In this document: positions 13,591 to 24,870 of the stretch, one piece after another
Layout: each line of letters begins with the position of its first letter
Numbering within the stretch: position 1 is the first letter of the stretch
NCBI GenBank assembly: GCA_944989445.1
Contig: CALYLW010000011.1
Location: forward strand, 2,137,501-2,201,500
Source: Ampullaceana balthica
Taxonomy: Eukaryota; Mollusca; Gastropoda; Lymnaeidae
Direction: 5' to 3'
DNA: 64,000 nt
The notes under the pieces: model-generated
Seen by the model: the letters and a program-made list of their open reading frames with translations, nothing else
What the model was told of the DNA's origin: nothing
The model's database searches: none
Translations under genes and position numbers: made by a program

Positions 13591-15720
13591 TATATATAGT
13601 TTTTATTAGAAAGTAATAATAAGGACACAATACATTATTTGTATGTTAGAAATAAAGAGAAAAGCTTCACTTCTTGAATAAAATTGAAGTTTTATGTTTT
13701 TCTCCATTGCACAATCTCTCATGTATCAATATTTTCAGCCATACCCTGCTCTATAGCCAAAAATAACTACTGATTAGATAATCTTGGTGTATTCGTTATT
13801 GATCTTAATTAATTTTTTATTAACTTAATTTTAGAGAGGCTATTTTAACACCTTGCCTTATTTAAGACAATGTTCGAATTAATGATATAATTTTAGGCAG
13901 GGAAACTTCTCGCCTTCAACTTCAATATCTTTAAAAGACTTGACTAAGTTAACTGGTCTTGAATTCATTTATCTTTTTTTTTACTCGTGGGGTTAAATAT
14001 TCTTTTTTTGACAATGACATGTGAGATATTTGTATACTCTATTTTGAAGGCAAAATTTCAAAGTCCATTATATTAGCTGGTGTACGAAAATCATATCTGT
14101 TTTCTAAATTCGATATAACTGCCAAAAACTCAAACGAATTTCTTCAGTAATCTCATGTTATGAAGAATAAAACTTTCTTCTCAACTGTTTTGCTAAATAG
14201 TGTAACATAGCTTGGATACATATTCGCATCGATCACCAAACATTTGCTCTCTCGTTCTTTGGTTAAAACAATGAGGTTTCCACATAAATGCCAAAGCATC
14301 CTTTTAGTATTCCATTAGTTTCTCTGTGAGAAGCCTCTGTTAAGCATTTTTAATACTATACGTTTGTAAATAATTTCGAGCATCTTTGATATAAATTAGA
14401 AAATAAAAAGATTTCATTGTGACTGCGTTAGTTCGTGTGTTGAGCTTTTTCTCTGCATCTATCAATTCTTCTATAGCTTTAAAAATAAGCTCAAAATATC
14501 TCCATGGTATATTCACTTTTTGTATCCTGAATTCTGTTTAATGAATTGCTTGTAGAAGCAATTTGATATTTCAAACGAAGTAAAGACATGGAAAAGAATG
14601 CGTAAGAAAGTTCTAGTGTACTAAAACAGATAGAGAGTTAGTTTCAATAGGAGTATCATGTAAACAAATTAGGTTTAATGAACATTTTTTAGCAAGATTT
14701 GACATTGACATTTAATTTATTGCTTCTTTCTTGAACTCCTGAATACTTTTCAGCCACGAAGAAGTAATAACACACGTTGGGCCTCTGCAGTCCATTATTT
14801 TAAGATCATCATTTATTTAAAATCTTTTCAGAAATGTCATAAGAATCTCTTGCAACTTTGTTTTGTTCTCTATTAATAGTCTATTCGTTTTATCCAATTT
14901 CTGATTCTTTCCAATTGCAAAAAACTTTGGTAATGTTGAGCACTTGTTCATGAGTGGCTACTTTTGTGTTTATGTGGCGCAAAGTTTTAATTCCATTAGA
15001 TAAGCAATTTTATTCATGATTTTATTTATTCCACAAAATAAAGACATTGACATTAAAATAATTTTGCTTTGAAAGAATAAACCATATAACTACGCCAACA
15101 ACTTTGTTCCCGTAGTTTACCCAAGTTAAAATCGATTAAATGTAGCAGCACATAATTGCCATGTTCGTACACTACTTCAGCCCCAATGTTTTTCAGCTCA
15201 GTAGCATTAGTATTAAAAGTGTTAACTTTAGATTAATAAAAGAATAGGAGCTTGAAATTTTGGAATTATAAACGTCAACATATTTTAATATAGTTTCTTC
15301 CATTAAAAAAATATATTGTTTTTGTTAAACTTTATTATAACGTTATTTATTTTTAGAAGCTAATTAACAACGAGGAATTTTCCGTCTTCACCCCCCATCC
15401 CAACAATGTGCCGCTCAGAGAATTCGATTCGCTTATGTTTCAAATTGATAGGGTACAGTAAGATTTGCTTTTACGACAGGAAAAGCTGTCAAAGTTTAAG
15501 AACCAGTTAAGTTCATACCACATCAGGCTCTGGATTTTCGGAAAAGTAGCAGTAGTATCATAAGAATTTAAGAAGTTTTGGCAGTTGAAATGTTCACAAA
15601 ATGATTCACATGCTTAAGATAGCTCCTTTATTTCTTTTATTAATTTCTTATTTGGCTGTTATTTTATTTCGATTAAGAGCTCCACTTTCTTATAAAATTT
15701 TCATTGTTAGAAACTTTATA
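13591..15720. other. AT-rich intergenic sequence
   Basis: No splice-supported exon, RNA gene or complete element was found. It may contain decayed transposon coding sequence, but no motif could be named. Confidence 0.35.
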
Positions 15721-16240
15721 AAAACTACTAGGAATTTGCCGCCCCTGGCAAAGTGTCACCTGGGGCATTCGCCCCCCCCCCTGCCCCCCTCGCTACTCTA
15801 CTGGGAATATCCATTTTTTGGGGTGGGGGAATCTATTTGATACAATTATAAACGTTTTAAGTTTGATATAATTGTTCGATTGAAAAATACATTGTAAAAA
15901 TATTTTTTTTAAATATTTTTTTTCTAAAAAAAAAGAAGTTAACCGTGATGATTAAAAGTCAATGTTTAATTTGTATGCATTAAAATAAAATATAATCTAA
16001 GGATTTTAACACAGTTCGTTTTTTTTGAAGGCCGGGAAAAGTCGGCCAAAATCGCGTGACGTCATTTATGGACGGCCCCTTATTTTCAAATTAAGTTTTA
16101 AAAAAAAATTATGGTGAAGGGCAAAGCTTTGTGACGTAATTTTGGACGGAATGTGTCTAACTTTTTGTGACGACGTGCGACGAGGGGGTGAAAAATGGGC
16201 AAAAATCTCGTGACATCATTTATGGACCGCCCTTGTGTCT
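15721..16240. mobile_element. overlapping DNA-transposon ends
   Basis: Two GGGGCCGTCC-family right ends occur (near 16038-16079 and 16180-16233), preceded by a CCCCTGGCAAAGTGTCACCTGGGGC motif typical of hAT-like ends. The elements are fragmentary. Confidence 0.4.
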
Positions 16241-16629
16241 TACTTGTGGCATTACTTACCCTTCCCCACCCCACCCCAATCCAGCTACAAATAAAATCGA
16301 GTGTGTGCTATTTGTAATGAATGTATGAAATGAAGGGACATCCGTTATATTACGCACAAAAGAGACACCCAGCCCCCCCCCCGCCCGGAATCAGGTGGGA
16401 ACATCTACACTCATACGTTCTTAAGTTAAGCTTTTAATTTATGGTTGCCTAGTTAAAAATGCAGATACCATTACGTTAACAACGAACGCATTTTTAACTC
16501 TGTTCCAAAAAATCTATTTTAAGTCTACTATTTGGCCTTTATTTCCGGCAGGCCTCTATCCCAAACTGTTGGAATATGGAAAACCCCGATGTCAATCCGA
16601 CCGTTCGCAACCGTCTTTTTGGTTGTGCA

Positions 16630-16648
16630 TACACACACAAACACACGC

Positions 16649-16683
<35 letters not shown>

Positions 16684-16710
16684 ATACACACACACACCAT
16701 ACACATAAAC
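16630..16710. repeat. (AC)n microsatellite
   Basis: About 80 bases of interrupted AC dinucleotides. Confidence 0.9.
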
Positions 16711-16921
16711 ATCTGTTTTTAAAAATATAACTTGTACACATAATTACAGAGTAGTGAGGAGGGTTGTTTGGATATAAGATAAGACGTGCAGCGAAGATCG
16801 CGGGACTAAACAGAAGGATACAAACTCTAGTATGACAAGACGGTCCGGAAAGTATACTAGGTCTCCGTGAATAACGAGATTAAACGGTGTCGCTTGAAAA
16901 TTTAAATACAATCACAGAACA

Positions 16922-17109
16922 GAATAAACTTATTTCACAGTAAACCACTATTGTTAGTCCTTGCTGAACTATTTTTGAACCGTGCAAAGTGTGATACGGA
17001 AAGATCTCATAATGGGACATGCTGTCTGCCCGTGACTATACCAAAAGACCTGGAGACGTCGGCAAGTGACTTGGAGACACATAGAGTAAACGGACAGGCT
17101 ACCGTACAG
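16922..17109 (+). other. possible untranslated or orphan exon
   Basis: A less AT-rich stretch follows TTATTTCACAG and ends with a strong donor (GTACAG|GTAAGTTT). A 3' splice-like AG sits at 24861-24862, nine bases before the DHRS7 start codon, so this could be a DHRS7 leader exon about 7.8 kb upstream. The encoded 64-residue frame resembles nothing I know. It may also belong to a transposon. Confidence 0.2.
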
Positions 17110-17750
17110 GTAAGTTTAATCTGTCAGCTTGATAATTTAAGATAATCTTTGACAATGATGCCGAAATTTTTTAATACATTTTTTTAAATATCTGATGTTG
17201 GGCTTTACAGCGAATGTGCTAACTATATGTAGGTTATTCATTGGCGTAGCTAGAAATGGTGCCAGGCAGGGCATGACAAGAGTTTCGCTGCACCCATTCC
17301 ACGAAAATCTCGGACGTTTTCACAAATTGGCGCCCCTCAATATAAAGAAAACAATGTGACACCCAGTGTTTCGTTGTTTGCACAAAAGTAATAAGTAGAG
17401 GCATATCGTATCATAAAGATTGTCAGGCATGACCTATAACATACCCGGTTTGTGAATGAATGAGCGAAGCTTCCATTATAAGTTAAGCAAGAGAATCTAA
17501 GTTTAAGTAAATAAATTAAACAAACCCACACACTTTTTAAAAAAAATTACATATAGTAATTATCATTGTCAAAATTAACAAACAATCGACATTGTTGTTT
17601 CAATATTAATTGTTCTATATTTAGCATGAACAAACGTTATCCTTATTACATGGACGTTTTTATCTTTATGCCAAGATCATTGATTAAAGGATCAAATAAT
17701 GGGATACAATATTATTTAAATATTTACTTGTGTGTGGAGCCACTAAAAGC

Positions 17751-17862
17751 GGGAGGCCTGTAGCACGGGAGGCCTGTAGCACGGGAGGCCTGTAGCACGG
17801 GAGGCCTGTAGCACGGGAGGCCTGTAGCACGGGAGGCCTGTAGCACGGGAGGCCTGTAGCAC
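17751..17862. repeat. 16-bp minisatellite, 7 exact copies
   Basis: Unit GGGAGGCCTGTAGCAC repeated seven times without variation over 112 bp. Confidence 0.95.
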
Positions 17863-17932
17863 AACCTTCACTAAATAAGCCACTAAGTTAATCAGCTAAG
17901 GCTCAAAATATTTTCTTTACTTTAGTACACAT

Positions 17933-18239
17933 TGGCGTAGCTAGGATTAGTACTTCATAGGGCAGATTGAGAATTGTGTCACTAACCCCTATGGCGAATT
18001 AAGGGGGGTGCTGATTGATATAGGGGCCCCAAACTTATTATTTTGTATAATAAAGGTGGCCTGACCAGCCCCAGGTGGGATTGCAGCCAGTGGCCCCGTG
18101 CAATCTTAATCCACCTCTGACTAACCCCCACTTCTACGAAAAAATATATCGGTAGTTTGATTAAAATCCTGGTTTAAAGTAAAAAAACGGTGTCACCCAT
18201 ATCTAAGTACCCCAGTCGCCCTTCTTCCTGCGCCACTGG
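17933..18239. mobile_element. MITE-like element with GGCGTAGC ends
   Basis: Starts CATTGGCGTAGCTAGG and ends CCTGCGCCACTGG, which are roughly inverted. A second left-end copy occurs at 17238 (CATTGGCGTAGCTAGAAATG). Internal text 18005-18120 looks like another nested insertion. Confidence 0.45.
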
Positions 18240-18548
18240 TCGAAAGAAATAACACAAATACTAGAGCAGTGATGACGAACCTATGGCACGCGTGCCACAG
18301 TCGGCACGCAGAGCTTATCAGCCGGCACGCGACTAAAATATAACTTCCTTAATCAATAATCACAATAAAATGATAATATTTAATTTAAATACCGGTAAGT
18401 CTTTTAGTCTGTTCTTGAGCGATTCACTTACTTACTTTTTGCATTATGCCACTGGCATAAGGCCTAACCATAGATTAAAGCGTTTCTATATAGCTATAGA
18501 AATGATATACATAATTGTTGACCCAATTTATGTCGTTTCAAATATTAT

Positions 18549-19140
18549 CTTATCTTATCTTTTCTGTTACAGACGCTCCTTCTGTAAAGAAGATTATTGC
18601 GCCCTACGCCTATCCATAGTTTATGTCTAGTCTTGCAATTTTATTAGAGTTTTAAATGGGGACGCGGTGGTCGAGTGGCAGCGCACTGGACTGTCGTACC
18701 GATGGTCACGGGTTCGAATCCGTGTGAAGGCAAGGGTTTGTTCCCGGGGCCTAGGGCGTCCCTGAGTCACCCCGCTCCGAATGGGTACCTAACACTACAT
18801 GCAGTTAGGCGGCTGGGTAATGCGTGGAACCCACAAAGCCGTGGCCTGTGAATGCTGCATCACTTGCCAACAGATCATCTGTCATGGTCTGTGGACGCAA
18901 CTATCTTCTGCATAGAAGGAGCGTCTGTATAGATAAGATAAGATAAGATAAATGTTAATAGAGTGTTGGTTATCCTGGTTTCCTTGGGTAACCCATTCCA
19001 CGTCCGAATTCTGGACGAAAGGACTAGACTTTGTATGTGTTTGTTTTTGCATACGGAATAAGAAAAGTGATTGTATCACTGTGTCTATCTGAGGGTTGTA
19101 TTACTTTATCTTTGTGTTGTATAGTATTTCCAATTTAGAA
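18549..19140 (-). mobile_element. LINE 3' fragment A, interrupted by a SINE
   Basis: A reversed LINE tail: (TTATC)n, CAGACGCTCCTTCTGTAAAG, then TCTAGTCTTGCAATTTTATT and, after the SINE, TTGGTTATCCTGGTTTCC. It aligns with 20839-21100, where no SINE is present. Confidence 0.7.
18659..18949 (+). mobile_element. tRNA-derived SINE, copy 1
   Basis: The tRNA-like head starts GGGACGCGGTGGTCGAGTGG (box A region) and has GGTTCGAATCC (box B) at about 18711-18721. An unrelated body of about 160 bp follows, then the tail GGACGCAACTATCTTCTGC...AGAAGGAGCGTC and (AGATA)n. AAATG flanks both sides. The same SINE occurs reversed at 46209-46501. Confidence 0.88.
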
Positions 19141-19177
19141 TTATTTGTCTTATCTTATCTTATCTTATCTTATTTTA

Positions 19178-20835
19178 GGGGCCGTCCATAAATGAGGTCA
19201 CGCGATTTTGGCCGATTTTTTACCCCCTCCCCCTCTCGTCACGCGTCGTCACAAAAAGTTAGACCCCCCCCTCCACTTTTTCTAAAATACGTCACAAAGC
19301 TTTGCCCACCCCCCTCTCCCAAAAAAAAACAACACACACACACAAAAAACAACAAAGTGTTTCAAATCACTTTTTATAGTCATTTAAGTATTTATTATTT
19401 ATTTAGTGAAGGTCTGCATTGTAATATCGTAACCCGCGTGAAGCGTTTAAAAAAAAACAACGTTAAACCTGCCTTCAGAAAACGAACTGTGTTAACATCC
19501 TTAGATTATATTTTATTTTAATGCATGCAAATGAAACATTGACTATTAATCATCACGGTTAAAATCTTTGTTTAGAAAAAATATATTTAAAAATAATATT
19601 TTTAAAATGTATTTTTTAAAAATCCCTTAATTGTCTGACGGGCATCCCGTAAGAAAGAGGTCGGCTAACATGGGTAAATAACTTCATCTGGGGTCAAAAG
19701 GGAATTCTTGGGGGTACTACAGACTCATTTAGGACATATAACATCCACTTTAATCCACTAGATACATTAAAATACGCCATGTGTACGTGTACGCTTGGAA
19801 CATATGCCCATTATTGAACCAGTTCCTTCCAGAAAATGCATTGTTTTAAATTTGACAACTATGTAGATTTCTTACCTACGTACTATACGAAGACACCTAA
19901 ATCCACCCTACTTTCATTTATATTGACACGAGTGACAATAATATTAATCAACATGACTTGACTGTGATATTTAAAATTAATGTCTTAAAAACTGAGCTAA
20001 GAAGAAAAGTTGTTTTGTGCTCCTCTCGAATTGCGATGTCAAGAATTTGATGCATTCAATAAAGTTAATGAATACTTGACTAATTTTAAATGGGCTCATT
20101 TATCATTATATCTAGAATGGCCAGGGGCGTTTGACCAAAAACCAATCGAACAAGTATATCAAACTTAAACAGATTATAATTCTATCAAATAGATTCCCCC
20201 CCCCCTTTCTTTTTTTAAAGAAAAAGGATATTCCATGTCGTCTTTACTTAATATATACACATAATCCTATTCAGATCATTTTTAGGCACTTGTCATGCTT
20301 GTAAAACTCACCAGTAGCATTTTCGGGGGGGGGGCCTAACGACGCTCCCCCAAATCCCCGCCCGAGTCATGTGGGCAGGACCTCGAGTCTGGGGGGGGGG
20401 TAACGCATACATTAACTTGTATATTTTGAGGAAACGGGCAAAAAAGGTCGCCGACTCCTGCCATAAGAGAACCAAACGGAGCTGCGGTTACATCACACAT
20501 GCTTTGATGTCAACAGCAAACGGCGCAGGGTAACAATTTCATACACTATCTTGTGGGTTCTCAATCTTAAGGATTATAATTATATTTAATGTTCGTGTCT
20601 TTTCGTCTGATGGCCTACCGACCGGCACATTGAGAAGCACTAATTAAAAAACATAATTATAAAAAAGTCATTAAATAAATTTTAAGCGACCAAATATTTC
20701 AATGGAAGTTTTTTTTGAAGATACCCTTTTGATGTGACGTCACATTTCTTCAATCCCTCTCCCCCTTGTCACACATCGTCCCAAAAGTGTGACCCCCTTC
20801 CCCCTGGGTGCGTGACGTCATTTATGGACGGCCCC
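19178..20835 (+). mobile_element. 1658-bp TIR element, GGGGCCGTCC family
   Basis: The termini GGGGCCGTCCATAAATGAGG and GCGTGACGTCATTTATGGACGGCCCC are inverted, flanked by TTA on both sides. Internal sequence matches, in reverse, the copy in DHRS7 intron 3 (27752-29629). No transposase frame is evident. A 3-bp TTA duplication suggests a PIF/Harbinger-like or related mobilising enzyme (inference). Confidence 0.82.
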
Positions 20836-20838
20836 TTA

Positions 20839-21480
20839 TCTATTACAGACGCTCCTTCTACACAGAAGACTATTACGTCCTACTCTTATCTATGGTTTGT
20901 GTCTAGTCCTGCATTCTTATTAGAGTTTTAAATGTTGATAAAGTGTTGATTTTCCTGCTTTCTTCAGGCAACCCATTCCACGCCCGAATTCCGGACGGGA
21001 AAAAAGTGTTTGTTGCATACGGAATAAGAAAGGTGTTTTTATCCTCTATCTGAGGGTTGTATTAAGTTATCTTTGTGTTGTATTTCTAAATTAGAATTAA
21101 TTGTTTTATGTATAATTACTATACTTTACTCTTGGTTCTTCTATCTATTGTTTCAAGGTTTAATGATTTAAATAATGGTGTTATTCTTGTCAGTTTAAAT
21201 GTTCTCCAGTAATGAATCTAGCAGCTCTTTTTTGAATTTGTTCTAGTTTATCAATGTTTTCTTTGGTGGATGGATCCCATACAAAATATGCATATTCTAG
21301 TACAGGTCTCACCAAGGTGAGATAGCATTTTAGTTTTATATCTCTATTACATTTGTAAACGTTTCTTTCTATAAAGCCCAAGGTTTTGTTTGATTTTTAA
21401 TAACTTCATTTACATTGGGATTCCATGATAGATTCTCATTTATTATTATTACTCCCAAGTATTTTGCATCAATTGTTTTG
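20839..21480 (-). mobile_element. LINE fragment B with reverse-transcriptase remnant
   Basis: The minus-strand frame at 21190-21381 encodes the C-terminal part of a non-LTR reverse transcriptase (YLTLVRPVLEYAYFVWDPST, then NIDKLEQIQKRAARFI). The 3' tail lies at 20839-20890 and originally continued into (TTATC)n at 19141-19175, now split off by the 1658-bp element. Confidence 0.78.
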
Positions 21481-21889
21481 GCCATTCACATTACTTGTTA
21501 CATGGCAAAGAATACGCCAAAATTGATGCAGCTAGTGTTTTTTATAAACGAATTCAATTTTATTGCAGACTGCTCGTGAGTTTTAATACTTTCATTGTTA
21601 AATAGATTCCGGTTATCAGATCTAAGCATTGTGATGTAAACTTTGAATAACTATAGTTATTTAAAATTTTGAACTGAATGTAAAAATATAATGTAAAAAC
21701 ATGCAATTTAATAATATAGCAAAACACGAAAGCTTAGTAGATATGGAAACCAAGCTTATTGAAATGCGCTCATCAAAAATAAGTCCAATAAAGCCGAAAA
21801 GGAGCATATGAAAACTTAATTTAGAAGTTTATAACACTTCCATGCACTGAACAAGGAACTGCAAGGCTAGAGGGAAAAGGGCAAAAAGG

Positions 21890-22970
21890 ATGTTTTGCGA
21901 TATAAACGCATTTGAAAGAAAACAGCACGTTTTTGAAAGATATCTTGAAAGTAGGCAGTTGAAATATTTTCCAAATCTAAAGATGCATTTAGAAAATTCT
22001 ACACAATTTTCCCACAATCCTTCAACTTCAAGTCATAAAGATATCTACAAGGAATTTTCGGGCATTGTAGCAGCTGAAAAGGAGATTTTTAATTACTGAT
22101 TTCTACAGTTCCGTCAGATGGAAAGAGCCATGTTTGTTTGTTTGTTTTTTTTTACTTATCTTTATCCATATAGATAAATCTAAGTTTGAAGAACGTAATC
22201 TTTGTCTAGGTGAGAATCCCTGAGTGTGTGGTGTCGAGGTGAGAATCCCTGACTGTGTGGCACTGAGGCTAGAGAGATAACGGATGACCAGTGAAAGATG
22301 AAGGGGAGGGGAGTGTAAGGTGTGGGGTTAGAGATGAGATAGTGACTGATAGTGATAGTGTGAAAGTGGAGGTCAGGGGTAGTTCAGAAGTTCAGTGAGC
22401 GTGGGCCCTTCAGTGCGGAGTATTCTTGGCTAAGTTTGTTGGGGAAACTCTCGCACTGATGGTCTTATATATGTAGTGTGATATACTAATAAACTTTTCA
22501 GAATTATCAGAGATTATTGTTCTTGTGAATGTGACCGTGTAATTGTTCAAAGCCCCCCCCCCTAGACAACGATGCCACACAAACAACGATTTGTGACAAT
22601 CTTTCTTGCTTACAATGAGTAGATCTTGTAAATCTTGAAATGGAGCTACTAGAACTTCAAGAAAGCTCTACGTGGAAAAGCAAATTCTCTGATCTGCGTG
22701 CAACACTTGAGAAGATGGAGAGTACAGCGATCACACAGGACAGCACAGTTGATAGTTATGACAATGAAATCCTTAAAGCATGAGATTCTCTGTCAAATAT
22801 GTTTAAATCAACGAAAACACTTGGCGGTGCTATTCTTACCTTGTTTGGAACATCTTATGCGTGTGAAGAACTGTTTTCAGCTTTGAATTAGATCCAATTA
22901 TTTAAACGGGACACAAGAAACAAACTGATAGATAACTTGAGTGCTGCATGTGTTGCGCTCAAACTAACGA
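21890..22970 (+). pseudogene. decayed hAT transposase
   Basis: An N-terminal piece (FERKQHVFERYLESRQLKYF, 21890-22099) resembles the GTF2IRD2/EPM2AIP1/ZBED group of hAT-derived proteins. A C-terminal piece near 22640-22970 holds the dimerisation motif LFGTSYACEELFSALN and NKLIDNLSAACVAL, with in-frame stops. About 500 bp of unrelated, partly tandem sequence (two 31-bp units near 22208-22270) separates them. It is not functional. Confidence 0.7.
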
Positions 22971-23789
22971 AGTAAGAGCCAAGGTTTAACGAATTAGTAT
23001 TATGTATACAACAGAAAAAACACAAATAGTTTCTCAAAATCAATATATTTACTGTAATTTTTTTTTAATCGTTAAAAAATCTCTTCTTGTTTTTCTCTTT
23101 AAGTCTTAAGACAAGTGTGTGTTATTTTGCTAAGCCAAAACTCCATTTTCGGGTTTAACTGGAGTGTTGGAACTTTGCTAAAAATAATTTGATTTTGGTG
23201 GAATTTCGGGCACGCGCCCCCAAAAACGTTCGCCATCACTGTACTAGAGTAACACATATCAGTATAAAATATGTTTACAAAAGTTCCTATCTATAACTTA
23301 TTTAGTGTCGTTTTTATACATGTGCAACCTGCATGCACAAGGCCGCCAAATCCCAGGGACTCTATGTGAATATAAAATGTATTGAATATTGTAGAGAACA
23401 CTAGTTTTATTTAGTCAGGATAGCACTTAATTCCGTAGTTTCTTTATTTTGATGGAAACACTCGTTCAATCTGACCAAGTACCGACACAATCATGAGCTA
23501 ATACATTGACACTGGCGGGCGAATGGACCACATAATGATATTCTTGATCTGCCCAAGGCCACCGCTAGCCTAAAGCCGCTCCAAAATTTTTTTAATTTTT
23601 TTTCGTAAAAATAATAACGAAGTTAAAGACTTAAATGAACAGATACCAAGGATAATGTAAACAGTTTTCGTTGTAAAAATCCCACAAGCCGGATTTGGGA
23701 GCAGAAAGAAAGTCTTAAATAACTTATTAGATACAAACACATATTGTACGTTGTACAGTAACACGTAGCGATACTTGCTTAGACTCTAA

Positions 23790-24201
23790 GGGGCCGACCA
23801 TAAATGACGTCACGCTTCTTTAAAAAAAGGAGGGGGGTCACACTTTTGTGACGATGCGTGACGAGGGTGAGGGGTTGTTTAAGAAATGTGACGTCACATC
23901 AAAACGCGCAACTTTAAATAAAAGTTCCTCTTAAATATTTGATTGTTAACATGGCTTAACGCGTTTTAAGATATTAGAGTGAAGAATTACACTAAATAAA
24001 CACTGAAATGACCAAAACAAAATGACTTGAAACATGCTCATTTTCAATTACAAACAAAATACGGCTTTTATGGGGGGGGGGCGCAGAAAGCTTTGTGACG
24101 TCATATTGGAAGGAGGGGGTCTAAGTTTTTGTGACGACGTGTGACGTGGGGATTTGTGAAAAATTGGCCAAAATTGCGTGACGTCATTTATAGGCGGCCC
24201 C
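23790..24201. mobile_element. 412-bp GGGGCCGTCC-family element
   Basis: The ends GGGGCCGACCATAAATGACGTCACGC and GCGTGACGTCATTTATAGGCGGCCCC are inverted. The flanks read CTAA and TTAG, so the 3-bp duplication is unclear. Confidence 0.75.
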
Positions 24202-24289
24202 TTAGACACATACATTCATAAAACAGTAAAAGAAAGCATAATACTTAAATTATTGAAAGGGTAAACATTATTTTGTCCTATCGTATCTT

Positions 24290-24545
24290 ACCATTACATA
24301 AACTTTTTCTATACAGAGGATTTTTGCATCCTATTTTTTACGCTTGTCATGTGTTATGTCTTGCATTTTTATTACATCATTAAATGTTGGTTTTCCTGGT
24401 TTGTTCATGCAATCCATTCCAAGCTAGAATGCCAGACGGGAAGAAGAAAAAGTCGTGTTTGTTCTTGCGAATGGAAAAATAAAAGTGTTCTTATCCTTAT
24501 ATGTATGGGGGTTGTATTAGATTGTTGTTGCGTTGTATTTCCAAG
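24290..24545 (-). mobile_element. LINE 3' fragment C
   Basis: A diverged copy of the LINE tail region (TTGCATTTTTATTA, GGTTTTCCTGGTTTGTTCATGCAA, CCAGACGGGAAG). Confidence 0.55.
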
Positions 24546-24612
24546 TTTAAGCTGCGCGGCATCGGTCAGATACCTGGGCTGACACGCAGCCGCGCAGCTT
24601 AAAGGGAACATT
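24546..24612. repeat. GC-rich hairpin, probable hAT end
   Basis: AAGCTGCGCGGC and GCCGCGCAGCTT form a 12-bp stem, followed by AAAGGGAACATTG. Similar units lie at 49690-49775 and 49822-49905, each ending GGGAACATTGG or GGAACATTGG. The pattern resembles a widespread hAT terminus (CAATGTTCCCTCTAAGCTG). Confidence 0.45.
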
Positions 24613-24870
24613 GCCCACAACCCCAGGAGCAGGTTAGATTCTAGATTATTTAATAGCCCCATTTTTACTATAAATATGACTTTTGAATGTAAGGGGGAAA
24701 ACAAAAACAAAGAAGTGTCGATGCCAGGGAGGGGGTGTTGGTGGTCACGTGACATCTCTAAGTCATTTTAAATAAAATATTTTGCCGTAAATGATATAAA
24801 TGTCGGTGGTAAACTAGTGTTTCCAAGGACGTCGTTGAAATTAAAATATATTTATTAAACAGGTCTAACC

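Larger units (their letters stand above)
18259..23249 (+). mobile_element. 5-kb hAT transposon with perfect TSD and nested insertions
   Basis: The element spans 18267-23241, flanked by TACTAGAG at 18259-18266 and 23242-23249. The inverted ends are CAGTGATGACGAAC and GTTCGCCATCACTG (one mismatch). It contains decayed transposase pieces (21890-22970), two reversed LINE fragments, a SINE and a 1658-bp TIR element. The preserved duplication means that all nested insertions arrived after this hAT copy. Confidence 0.88.

Noticed and set aside
24405..24755. 116-codon minus-strand frame
   Set aside because: It spans a LINE fragment and a GC-rich hAT-end hairpin, so it is a chance frame.
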